This document shows positions 54,025 through 63,692 of a stretch of DNA of 64,000 nucleotides, piece after piece. The notes beneath the pieces are model-generated. The model made no database searches. It was not told where the DNA came from and saw nothing but the letters and a program-made list of their open reading frames with translations. The DNA lies in NCBI GenBank assembly GCA_963377175.1, contig CAUJNA010003290.1, positions 427,480-491,479 on the forward strand, given 5' to 3'. The position numbers were made by a program, and so were the translations under genes. Numbering within the stretch: position 1 is the first letter of the stretch; the number at the start of each line of letters is the position of its first letter. The DNA is from Effrenium voratum (taxonomy: Eukaryota; Sar; Dinophyceae; Suessiales; Symbiodiniaceae).

Positions 54025-54319
54025 GTGGGTTCTCTGGGTCTATCTTTGCAGACATGCTACAGAGAAACCAAGAGGAAAACCATCCATTCGGCACTTCTTC
54101 GACCAGCCACGGATTCGAGGCTTTTCGTTTGGTAGATTTGGGTGTTCCTTTTTTGGGGGTTGGTATCCCTTTTGCGTTGGTTCAACAGGAAAATTACAGG
54201 AAATCACCAATTTGGGTGGTCTTGAAGTGAAACCAACAGGAAAACCACCAATTTCTGGGGTCCCCGAACAAAAAAGCCGAGCCGCCCATCTGGGGACACC
54301 CAAGTCTCCCTCCCCAGCT

Positions 54320-54391
54320 TGGCGCCCGGGCCCTTCGCTTGGAGTCCTTGGCGAGGCGGTTCAGAGCCAAGGCTAAGCGGTTGTGGTCCAC
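54320..54391 (-). CDS. Exon-like island (coiled coil)
   Basis: After the acceptor-like GTGTCGCCAG the minus strand reads VDHNRLALALNRLAKDSKRR and ARAPSWG. The helix pattern matches the other islands. A GA-type donor is possible at TGGG/GAGGGA. Confidence 0.4.
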
Positions 54392-54429
54392 CTGGCGACA
54401 CGCGAATTGACCAACACGAGATCCAACTG

Positions 54430-54562
54430 AGGGCTGGGTGGTGGGGGGTGGGGGGCGGAGGGTGGGTGGGTGGTGGTTGGGTGGTGGGGGGTGGTTGGGT
54501 GGTGGGGGGTGGGGGGTGGGGGGTGGGGGGTGGGGTTGGGGTTGGGGGGGTGGGGGTGGATG
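54430..54562 (+). repeat. G-rich GGTGGGG tract
   Basis: About 130 bases consist of runs of three to seven G separated by T or TT. It could form G-quadruplexes on the plus strand. A similar shorter tract is at 41762-41806. Confidence 0.85.
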
Positions 54563-55004
54563 ATTACTTCCCTTTCCCCGGAGAAGGAAGGAAGGATCAT
54601 TGGGAGATGGCCCTGTATTGAATCATCGGCAAGCACGGCCTGAGGTCGAGCCCAGGAAATCCAAGGCACTCCTCGAGTCGAGTCGACTGCTCTAGAGGGG
54701 CCAACTCCTTGTGGTCAAACCGACTGGCAATGGCGACTCGTTTTGGGTGTGATCTTGCAGTGGCTATCTAGTTGCAAAGGTCGGAATGGCGCTAGACACG
54801 CATCACCCAGCATTGGTGCATGTGGGGGGGTTCGTCCTCCCGGTTTGTCACGGGAACACGCTACAGAATCGCGTTCTCCGGTTGGATGTGTTTGGAAGAA
54901 GGCCAGAAAATAATCAGCCTTTGGCACTTTCCCGTAGTGCCTAGTCATAGCTCGTTGGCTTGCGACAACCCTGGGGGAGAGAGAGAGAGAGAGAGAAAAA
55001 AAAA

Positions 55005-55190
55005 AGGCTCAGGTGATATCCCCAACAGCATGCGGTGTTCTTTTTAGTGCTCGCACCACCCCAGAGCCCTCGCAGAACCTCGTGGAACCCTGGTGGAACC
55101 CTGGTGAAACTCTCGTGGAGCCTTCCTCAGGGCCGCCCCGGACCACCCCAGAGCCTATCTGGGCTGAGACCCCAAAGCTTTCAGCTGTTG
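55005..55190. repeat. Dispersed repeat with GTGCTCGCACCACCC
   Basis: CAGGTGATATCCCCAACA and TTTTTAGTGCTCGCACCACCC occur here, and inverted at 37805-37865. The following CTGGTGGAACC units are short tandem repeats. (GA)n runs flank it at about 54973 and 55205-55240. Confidence 0.65.
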
Positions 55191-55659
55191 GCGAAAAAAA
55201 GGGAGAAAAGAGAGAAAAGAGAGAGAGAGAGAGAGAATGAGCGAGACAGAGACAGAGATAGTGAGACTCGCAACATAGGAGACAGCAGAAGCAGGGAGCG
55301 GAATGGAACCGAATGAAAGGACTATGTCTAGAGATGGGTTCAGGTGCAGTTGCTATTGGCGCTTGAAGCTGAAAGTTCAAGCACGCAAGATCGACATCTA
55401 TGAAGTGTACTCTGATGATGCTAAACTAAAGCATCAACCACGCATAATGTGCTCACAACAACAAGCATCTTGAAACATTCACAACCCTTTGCATTAACTG
55501 TGCAAACACTACTCTGGGCTGCCCTCAGATCCCCCGCTAAAAGTTTAACTTTTAGTGGCTTAAATGGAAACTACCACTAAACACTAAAAGGCTAAAAGGC
55601 TAAGGAACCGGATGGCTGGGAGCCGCCAAGTACTGAACCAGTAACCCGGACAGACTTCT

Positions 55660-55860
55660 TCGCGATGAAAACTGCTTCGTTCTCCGCCTGTGGCGAGTCC
55701 GCTTCCGCATCTCCCGCGACTTCCGCAGCTTCCGTGGCGTCCACGGGCGCAAAGGGCGCGGAGGGCGCGGAGGGCGCGGAGGGTGTTGGCGCATCCTTGG
55801 CCGGAAACATGAGCGTGGATGCCGGAAGCAGTCTGGTGAAGAGCTCAAAATGGTAGCTGG
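55660..55860 (+). other. GC-rich island, possible exon
   Basis: The plus strand reads an Ala/Ser/Gly-rich frame, MKTASFSACGESASASPATS onward, with a three-fold GAE repeat from the 9-base unit GGCGCGGAG. The minus strand is also open. It follows a copy of the CTAAAAGTTTAACTTTTAG repeat. Confidence 0.25.
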
Positions 55861-56455
55861 GGTGGTGGGTTCATGATGTCAGGCATAAGGTTCTGCTGGC
55901 AAAAAGGGTGCAGCATGGAACAACTCAATTGCTTAAACGGTGTTTGCATGATGAGGCGTTCACGATACCATGCCTGTTGCTGCAAACGTGCATGCAAAGC
56001 AGTTTGGCCAGTATCAAATAGGAAAACTGCCAGAAACAACCAAGCTACACTCAGCTACACTGAGAAATCGCGTTGCCCCAGCATTCAAAGCGCGCTGTGT
56101 TGACCAACAGGGTGGCTTCTAAGCCAACTCCATGTGGGTATGAGTCAACATGAGACCCCCAAAATTCCGGCTTTCCTGTCGAGCTCCCAATAAGCCAACA
56201 ACAAAACGGGTACCAACTCCAGAAAAGACGCATACCCAGCTCTCTCCGCACTAACGGCAGTCCCCACTTCGAGTCTGAGTCTGCGGCGTCTTCCAGGTCC
56301 TAAGATCTCCAATCTCTAGGGGCCCGGTTTTGACTGTTTTGTGGATTTTGTGTTGCCTAAGGAGATCGACCCAAGTGCCAAGGGCCACGTTGTTAATCCG
56401 AAAGGTTGATACACCAAGTCGACATGGCAAAAATTGCAGGTGCAAACCAACTAGG

Positions 56456-56572
56456 TAGGTCCTCCAGTAGAGAGTTTAGAATAAGGGTACCCTTTTTTCT
56501 GTAGTCTATTTTAGTAGGGGAACCCTCCCAACCAAAAAAGGGGTGAGAAAGGGCACCTAGCTGGGGGACCTA
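56456..56572 (-). mobile_element. Family A TIR element, copy A9
   Basis: The best-preserved copy: TAGGTCCTCCAG at one end, CTGGGGGACCTA at the other, and TAGTCTATTTTAGTAGGGGA inside. Right flank GCCAAAC resembles left flank AACCAAC. Confidence 0.9.
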
Positions 56573-56631
56573 GCCAAACAAATCACATTGTAGCTCTTGC
56601 ACCTCTAGTCCTCAGAGTGTGAGTTGTCGAT

Positions 56632-56687
56632 TTCCTTGGTGAGATTGCTTCTGCCATGTTGCAGTGTCAGCAATCTCACCTAAGGAA
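56632..56687. other. 18-bp stem hairpin
   Basis: TTCCTTGGTGAGATTGCT and AGCAATCTCACC-T-AAGGAA are inverted, with one bulged base and a loop of about 19 bases. It may be a TIR remnant or a small-RNA precursor; the sequence alone does not decide. Confidence 0.6.
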
Positions 56688-57319
56688 CCCAAGGAACCCA
56701 AACAACCTTGGCAGCGCTGGAGGCCTCAAGTGTTCATGGAAATACTTGAATCGAATACCGGGCTCACTGGATTTCCCCTTCTCCAGTTCATCCATTTACT
56801 GGTGGTTTCCTTGAAACGATCGCCACTTTTGGAGGTTCCGAAAAGGGCTTGGCTCGGAGACCCGTGCGAATATGGCTTGCGGAAATACTGTGCACGAACT
56901 TCTGCACTTTGAAACCATGGGAATTGAAACCATTCTTTGTTGGTAGTTCCCGCCTCGTTTGGAGGTTCCCAGAAAGGGTGTCAATGGGTGTCATATCGAT
57001 GAATGGCTTGGAAACCCACGCGAATACCATGAACACCTTTGGATCCACATTAATCAACCTCAGTTTATGAATATGGCGTTCCCCTTCCAAACGTGATGAT
57101 TCCCCACTAAAAGGGACACCCCCCTCAACTCGGGCTTGATGAATATGGGATCAACATTGGTATCGAAGGTTCCCGGGGCTGCGGCCTCGTAGCACACGGG
57201 CTGGCGCACAGGCACGGGGAGAGGCTCACCTGGCCGAAGAACGCCACAGCCCCCCCCCCAACAGCCCCACAGCCCCCCCCGGCACCTGGGTACTGCCCCA
57301 AGAATCTTGGTACCTCAAT

Positions 57320-57445
57320 CAGGTCTTGCAGTAGACTTAGGCCGGAGTAAGGGTGCCCGATTTTTTTCTTTTTTCGGTAGTCTATTTTAGTAGGGGAACC
57401 CTCCCAACCAAAAAAGGGGAGAGAAGGGCACGACTGGGGGACCTA
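57320..57445 (-). mobile_element. Family A TIR element, copy A10
   Basis: Its left end is diverged (CAGGTCTTGCAG). The right end CTGGGGGACCTA and the core TAGTCTATTTTAGTAGGGGA are intact. Confidence 0.8.
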
Positions 57446-58054
57446 ATCGATATGAACAAAGTTAGTGTTCCGATGCTGGTAGCTGAACTGTGGTGTTAGC
57501 AACAAAAGAGATGCATGACAAGTTTTAGGGGAAGCAGTTCACTTTGGAGGAACCAAAATCACTTGTGGTAAGGGGGGAGTTAATCCCCCCCCGGCTCCCG
57601 AGTAAAACAAGTTCCCCAAAGAAAAACATACTCTTCAGTATTGGTGATATCCGCTGCCATGTTTGGGGGGGTTCCGCGATTCTTTCGTTGCCACAAAGGG
57701 CTGCTTGGTGACCGATGGCAGGAGGTCCCCTAAGACAGATAGCTTGAAACACATCCGGAAACTCCCAGTATCGAAGCCGCGCCGACTTTCGTCCCACCAA
57801 ACCAAAGGTATAGGCATAGGCAACCCCGCAGGTGCCGGCCCGAGCGGCGTTTCAGCGCCCCGGGCATGGGATTCGTAGGCCCCTTGTGCCCTTGCTGGTT
57901 CGGTGCTCTTCCAAAAACAAAAATAGGTAGGTGCTTTTCAGGCTCACTGAAAAGCCAAAGGAAACCTCCATTTGTGGGGTCTTTCCTATTTTGACACATC
58001 CTATTTTGACACATGCACACATCCCAAAAAATGCCATGCCAAAAGACCAACGCC

Positions 58055-58175
58055 GAGCCCGGCCTTGCGCAAGCTGCGCGCTGGCGCTCTCTTCTAGCTG
58101 AGCCTTGGGCTCCTTTACCTCGCTGGCCTCCGGCTTGGTCAGCGCCTGACGAGAACTCGTCGCTCGAGGTGCCCG
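58055..58175 (-). CDS. Exon-like island (coiled coil)
   Basis: The minus strand reads SSRQALTKPEASEVKEPKAQ and LEESASAQLAQGRARR. GCGAG/GTAAAG in the middle could be a donor that ends the exon early. It is charged and helix-prone like the other islands. Confidence 0.4.
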
Positions 58176-58579
58176 GCAACAATTTACCACAGGAGGGTTC
58201 AACCCAAAAGGAGACTCCACCAGAACTGAAAAAAACTGATGGTTGACGCTGCAGACGAATGTTGTAGTTTTGTCAAACGACATTGATCAAAACAATGAGT
58301 GTTTGTGGCGATGCCAGGTAACCAAAGGAGCTCAAGCATGGCATCCGCTAGGCCATAAATCCAAGAGAGCGCATCCAGGTGGCACCATTCCGACCCCCGT
58401 CGCCTTCCCCAGCGAGTTGACATCAATCAAGTATGTGCGTAGGCAAGAACTGACCCCCAAGACTCCCATGCAGAGGTCATGGAAAAAAAGGACACCCGTC
58501 TTTGGTGGTTGACCTTAAAGGGAATCCGTGTGCACATAGAAGCAAACTCAGGTTTCTACCAGAGGTGGTCTTGCGCCCA

Positions 58580-58636
58580 GCGTGCCCCGACTCCGCGTCT
58601 GATTTGGAAAATCAGACGCAAGGGGGCGTCGGGACT
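58580..58636. other. Imperfect long hairpin
   Basis: GCGTCTGATTT and AAATCAGACGC form a perfect 11-bp stem around GGA. Outside it CCCCGAC and GTCGGG continue the pairing with a short asymmetric gap. Confidence 0.6.
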
Positions 58637-59569
58637 AAGGACATGGCCTGGTGTCAAAAAAAACGGAGGAGAGGTACTCAGTTCTATTTTCATGTGTCAA
58701 CGCCAGGCTACATAAGGTGCCAGGGTCAGTTCCGATTTTGTTTTCCCAGTGTGCCTCTCTTACCCAAATACAATGTTTCAGGGCATGCTTCTCAGGTGGA
58801 GGTACTTGGTTCGTCTAAGTGCCACTTACATGAAACCCAGCCAGGGGGAAATGCGCGGAAAACGGGTCCAATTCAGGGATCTGTCAAAGTTTAAAGTAAG
58901 TGCTATGGTACGCACATGTAAATCAAAGGGAAGCAGCCCTCTAGCGATATGAATGTTGTGTCAAGATCTGTATGCAGAATTTATGTATATTTAAATGTAT
59001 ATATGTATATCAATTGGACTCATTTATGTCTCGGGTCTTTGTCGCTATGCATTCGCTATGCTTTGTTGGCTCCGAGCTCTGCAGTTTTCGAGACGACGTT
59101 CTCTCGGAGCGCCTCCTTGAGGGAAGGAATGACGATGGCACCCTGGCAAAGGATGCTCCGTAGTCAACTTTTTTTGGTTTGGTAGCAAACAGCTTTCGGT
59201 TTGCAGCCCCTACTAAAAACGAGCAATGCCAAAAACCTGAAACCTAAAACAAAACACCACTTCTGTGATACCAAAGTTGCCATCCCGACTGAACATCACT
59301 TGAGCTTCCCTTATCACAGGCGACCAAAAATCGTTGTTGTTTTTATCCACAGATCTGCTTCCCCTGGATGCTTCGCTTTTTTCACGCCATGGAACCCAGC
59401 AAGTCTCAGGCAAACGGTTCAAACCTAGAGCTTTCATGCTGAGAGTCCGTTTTTTTGACTCCGCTGTCTGCATCCGAACGAAGAGTTGGCGACGTTCCTT
59501 TTGGGGATTTGCGTTGAAGCCCTAAGTTAACCCTAAGGAACCGGACGATTCGCTGGGAGAGATGCCTGG

Positions 59570-59705
59570 ACCTCATTCTGTGAATTGGATGCCGCTGGCT
59601 TCCAAACCGGACGGGCCTTGGAGCCTTTGAGCACCTCCGACAAGGACGGCACGGCCTCGGCAACTCGGCGACGCGCAAAAACTTCTGAGTGGAGTTGCAA
59701 CCAAA
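59570..59705 (-). CDS. GC-rich island, possible exon
   Basis: The minus strand reads LHSEVFARRRVAEAVPSLSE and VLKGSKARPVWKPAASNS. The plus strand, MDAAGFQTGRALEPLSTSDK, is equally open, so strand is uncertain. Short GAGTCGACCAA repeats follow at 59705-59750. Confidence 0.25.
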
Positions 59706-60409
59706 CGAGTCGAGTCGACCAACCGAGTCGACCAAACGAGTCGACCAAAGTGAAGACCCTCAACCTACTCGCCAAAAAAAAAAGGAGCGCACTTTGGGGG
59801 CAAGATCTCATGTTTAAGGCGAGTTTGGGGTTCAGGGAGATAATGTGTTTACCACTAAAACGTGTTCCCAACAAGTATACGGTCCAGGAACTCAGTGAGT
59901 GAGACTAAATGATTCCCAGGGGTAACATGAAAAGATGGCTCAAGTCGCGAGTGCATGCTGTTCAGCTTCACCCTGGATCTACCGTTGGACAAATGATGCT
60001 CAAACAATATATTGACTTGACATATATTGAAACATCTCCAAAGCGGTCCCTTTGAAGGCGGTAAAAGGAACCTAGCAGAACACGGGTGCCCGTGATATTA
60101 AAAAAAATCCTCGTCCCCAAGTGCGGAGCGATGCCGGCTTGCTTGACGCACAGGATGTCATTCTCACCTCGGAGGGCTTGCGAGGGCCCCGGGCTGCTTG
60201 GACTCTCCCCAACTCATGCACTCTTCCTGGTACGGCTTTGAAGGTGGCACTCGTCCTGGTACGGCTTTTAAAGGTGGCAAAAGGAACTGGCCTGACCATT
60301 CCTGGAGGAGACACCCGCGGGACTGCAGTTTTCTGGTCTCTTCCAGCCTCGAGGCCTCTTTGGCCCATCGCTTTGACCATGGTGCTCTTCCTGCTGATCC
60401 CAAACAATA

Positions 60410-60545
60410 CATGGCCATGGGTCAAAAGCCAAATCGTGCCCGCAGTGAACCTCAACCAATCCAACCACTAAAATAGGTCCTAAAATGGGTGGTGAATTCA
60501 CCCAATCCCCAAAATGGGATCCCAAAACGGTTTTGACCCACACCC
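60410..60545. mobile_element. Family D TIR element, copy D10
   Basis: The ends CATGGCCATGGGTCAAAAG and GGTTTTGACCCACACCCG are inverted repeats; the interior has GGTGGTGAATTCACCC. This is the last TIR element seen before the window's composition changes. Confidence 0.8.
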
Positions 60546-61471
60546 GAACAGAAAGAAGTCCCACGTCTATGAGCTTTTGATCCAATGAAACATCAAGAAA
60601 GCTTCGCATGCCAGCACGACATGTTGGTACCGGAAGCTTGGTTGCCTAAACGGTTCGGAGACTTCGCCGAAGCAACCAACGCTTCATGGGTCTCAAGTCC
60701 TGGAACTGAGGACAGACACAGCGATCACTTGTTGTGTTGGCTGTGTCTTGTTTAGGGACCCTCCCATAAAGAGACACACCTGGACCCTCAGACTACCCAT
60801 AAAAAAAAGGTAAATTTTCGTTCCCAAAAACAAAACAACAATAAACAAACTAGTGGATATTACCCTTGTTTAAGTGGGATCCAGGCACCCATTTGCCCCG
60901 CCCCCCCACAAAAAATGGTTATAATAGGGGGTCTGGGGTAGGGTATTTACAAGTTGGGGCTTCAGGGTTCAGGGAAGAAATTAAACAAGCAAACCATTTT
61001 GTCCAAAACACAAATAGGGGTTTTGGGGAATTTTCCTAAATTTTCTCAACATTTTTACAATTTTTTCATTATGAAACAGTCTAAGATATTGACATTTTCA
61101 AGGTTCGGGTTTCAGACAATTTTAAGGCTTTCTGGGGGAATACAAGTGTTTCTGTTACAAATGTTGATATAACAAGGATTGTTTTCACAACGCGACTTCG
61201 CTCCTCGCAGGTCGCTCATCCTGAACTTTATGGTCGTTGCTGTCGACTTCAAGGGCGGTTCTTGGGTTGGGTGGGTCTGTGTGTAGTGTGTGTTTCTTTC
61301 TTTTTATGTGCTCATCTTGTTCGTCATCAACAAAAGGTGCACCTTGCTTGTTTATGCAGTCAATATTGTCTCACTGTGCGCTTTGCATGTTGTGAAAGAT
61401 GTTCCAACAGACCTGTCAGCTCAATAGCAAGATTGAAAGTGTAGCAGTGTGCCGCGCTCGTGTGCTCCAAA
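60546..61471. other. Transition to A+T-richer DNA
   Basis: No gene is seen. From about 60950 T-rich DNA with GGTTCGGG and GGGTTCAGGG-like pieces replaces the repeat mosaic. No further TIR elements occur to the right. The junction of a possible insertion lies somewhere in this stretch. Confidence 0.4.
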
Positions 61472-62143
61472 ATGGCACCAAAGATGGGATACAATACCAT
61501 CAACGAGGATGCTGTCGATGCCGAGACAGAGGCGTTGATTGTCCGCTTGATTGCGATGGAACTTGATGAGATACCAACTTCGCTGTCAGGGAGTTCAACC
61601 GAGACACTCGTTGAGGTTAATGACAGGATGAAACAACAAGCGGCGAACATCATTGCCCACCAGAAGTTGATTGAAAAAGAGGTCACAACCCGCAACTCAC
61701 AGAAGAAGGAAGAGAACAAGATGAAGGAGCACACACTTGTCTTCTCGATTACAGGCACAGGCTTCACTATGTCCTTGCAGGTTTCTTTCGGCAGCACTCT
61801 GTCGGAGGTCTACAAGGCCATCATTAAGGTCATTAACCGGAAGCTCGCAAAGTTCAACTTGAAGTTGACCAACTCCATGTTCAAGAAGCTCAACTTGTCC
61901 TTCGGCGGCAACACCATTGTTCGTCACCCTCGCACCCTGTTTGGAAGTGTGGTAAAGCACAATGACATGTCGCATGTCTTCAATGTCTCCTTCTCTGATG
62001 GCATTACCAGCCAGCTCAACAACATCTACGAGAAGCACTTCGCAGCGGAGGAAATCGTCGTTGATGATGCCGCCGTTGATGACGATGATGATGAGGCTTC
62101 CGACGGAGAAAATGACTCCATCATTAGCAATGAGCCCAACTGA
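61472..62143 (+). CDS. Unknown protein, possible ubiquitin-like core, acidic tail
   Basis: A 223-residue intronless frame, taking MAPKMGYN as the start; an in-frame ATG lies 12 bases upstream, but AAAATGGCA is the better context. Residues about 1-85 are acidic then helical. Residues about 85-190 alternate beta strands and one helix (FTMSLQVSFGSTLSEVYKAI, then LNLSFGGNTIVRHPRTL), an order compatible with a beta-grasp fold; this is a guess from the pattern. The last 30 residues are almost all Asp, Glu and Ser. I see no signal peptide or membrane segment. It is followed in the same direction by two more frames. I do not recognise a family; virus-derived or host origin are both possible. Confidence 0.65.
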   Translation: MAPKMGYNTINEDAVDAETEALIVRLIAMELDEIPTSLSGSSTETLVEVNDRMKQQAANIIAHQKLIEKEVTTRNSQKKEENKMKEHTLVFSITGTGFTMSLQVSFGSTLSEVYKAIIKVINRKLAKFNLKLTNSMFKKLNLSFGGNTIVRHPRTLFGSVVKHNDMSHVFNVSFSDGITSQLNNIYEKHFAAEEIVVDDAAVDDDDDEASDGENDSIISNEPN

Positions 62144-62447
62144 TGAGAAGTGAGCAATAGGTTGAACTTGCCAATGTCTGGTCGCTGTACCCCCTCTCAA
62201 AGTATATGTTAATCTGAACAACCTCACAGCTGTGTTGATTGGGGAGGTTGCGACAAATGGCAGTTGCTTGGGTAGGGAGGAAACCGCTTTCACAAACAGA
62301 TGCCAGTTGAAAAAGAGTCTCTTCAATATCCAATGTAATCACACTGTTGACTTCCATTGTCTCGTCATACCATTGATGTGCTTTGTCTCACACAGCGTTT
62401 TGGCTGAACCTCGGTGTCCCTCTTTGCTGTTTGCTTCATCTTGTGGA

Positions 62448-63029
62448 ATGGCTCGCCATCGTGGTGTAATCAACCGCTACTTCAAGAGCAAGGAGGCTGT
62501 GATGAAGGATGTGACGAAGTCTTCTTTGAAGAAGATGAAGGAGAGACACGCTGAACTACAACCACAAAATGAAACAATGACAATGCCAGCGCCTTTGTCA
62601 TCAGCTTGTCAACCCATTATTGACCAACTTCAAAATGTTCGCTCTCATCTTGTTGAAGGTCGCAGTGTGGTTGAGGAGATCTTGAACTCTCTTGATGATA
62701 ACCAACTTCAACGGGTCAAGAATGTCTTCAAGGGCAGGTCAGCATACAACGAAGACAAACTTTATGAGGTTGCCGCCATCGTTGTCAAGGAGTTTGAACA
62801 GGTGGATGAATGGCGGGAGTATCTGCTTGTGCTCAAATCTCAAATTTTGGAGGTCTTCATTGAGTGTTTCCTTCGTGAGTTCCATTCAGAACACGGGAAC
62901 AATGTCAATTACAACATTGACGCTTTCAAGTGTCTCTTGGAAGAAATCAGCAGTTATAGGAGGCGATTGAGAGGTAGTGGTTCAAATGAACCAAATGAGC
63001 GTGAGGGTGCAAATTGTGCCCTTATGTAA
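62448..63029 (+). CDS. Unknown helical protein
   Basis: A 193-residue frame, starting at MARHRGVINRYF. The frame is open further upstream, but that part is not protein-like and GGAATGGCT is a good start context. The N-terminus is basic (KSKEAVMKDVTKSSLKKMKE). The rest is predicted helical: IIDQLQNVRSHLVEGRSVVE, FEQVDEWREYLLVLKSQILE and a Cys-containing helix. There is no catalytic motif or membrane segment. It lies 305 bases after the previous gene, same strand, without introns. The basic N-terminus could contact nucleic acid. Not recognised. Confidence 0.6.
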   Translation: MARHRGVINRYFKSKEAVMKDVTKSSLKKMKERHAELQPQNETMTMPAPLSSACQPIIDQLQNVRSHLVEGRSVVEEILNSLDDNQLQRVKNVFKGRSAYNEDKLYEVAAIVVKEFEQVDEWREYLLVLKSQILEVFIECFLREFHSEHGNNVNYNIDAFKCLLEEISSYRRRLRGSGSNEPNEREGANCALM

Positions 63030-63052
63030 GATTTAAAGAGCAATCTTGACCA

Positions 63053-63155
63053 TTCACGGAAACCCGTGAAAAAAACACATTCATTCACGGAAACCCGTGA
63101 AATCATTTCACAGAAACCCGTGAAAAAAACACATTCATTCACAGAAATCCGTGAA
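63053..63155. repeat. Four palindromes in a 54-bp tandem duplication
   Basis: TTCACGGAAACCCGTGAA-like hairpins (7-bp stems, AAAC-type loop) start at 63053, 63084, 63107 and 63138. Units one and three, and two and four, are 54 bases apart, so a pair of hairpins has been duplicated. The outermost arms CCATTCACGG and CCGTGAATGG also pair with each other. They lie 24 bases after the stop of the 62448 gene and may end or stabilise its transcript. Confidence 0.85.
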
Positions 63156-63409
63156 TGGTATTTTGTGGTTGCTCTAATTGGTGGGTTGTAGCATCCGTTG
63201 CTTTTTCAACCCTACATTTAATCAAAGCCCTTTAAAAAGGGATTGCCGTCAATCTCAAAGAGATTAAACATGAAAAAGACCGATTGCACCTTTGATGTGT
63301 CCACCATCTTTTTTTGTGAAGGGTCACGAAAAGCATCTGTCGCCCGCCAGGTTGATGACGATGAGGACTTCTTCGGTGGTGGGCTCTCAGTGTGTTTATT
63401 TTTCAGGTG

Positions 63410-63600
63410 TTCACCCAAACTCGTTTTTTTTTTGGGTTGTCCCTCAAACTCGTTTTTGGGGTGTCCTCCCAAACTCTTTTGGGGTTGTCCCTCAAACTCG
63501 TTTTTGGGGTGTCCTCCCAAACTCTTTTGGGGTTGTCCCTCAAACTCGTTTTTGGGGTGTCCTCCCAAACTCTTTTCGGGTTGTTCCCTAAACCCTCACA
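63410..63600. repeat. 48-bp tandem repeat
   Basis: TCAAACTCG recurs at 63444, 63492 and 63540, a 48-base period. Since 48 is a multiple of three, both strands carry 16-residue repeats: SNSFLGCPPKLFWGCP on plus and GGHPKNEFEGQPQKSL on minus. The minus frame is open from about 63590 to 63218 but has no ATG at its start. The plus frame could start at 63270 (MKKTDCTFDV). I cannot decide whether either is a gene. Confidence 0.75.
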
Positions 63601-63669
63601 TCAACAACATCCATAACCTCAAACCCAGACCCACCCCCAAACCCGCCCCCCAAAAGGACTTAAAGAGAA

Positions 63670-63690
63670 AATACCTTATATAGTATAGAG
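63670..63690 (+). promoter_or_regulatory. TATA-like sequence before last gene
   Basis: TACCTTATATAGTATAG lies about 5-20 bases before the ATG at 63693. Dinoflagellate nuclear genes generally lack TATA boxes, so if functional it would point to a foreign, perhaps viral, promoter. The short distance to the ATG would imply a very short leader. Confidence 0.35.
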
Positions 63691-63692
63691 AA

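Noticed and set aside
59935..59960. ATGGCTCAAG as a second spliced-leader remnant
   Set aside because: Only about ten bases match; similar GGCTCAA(G/A) strings are common because of family D termini.
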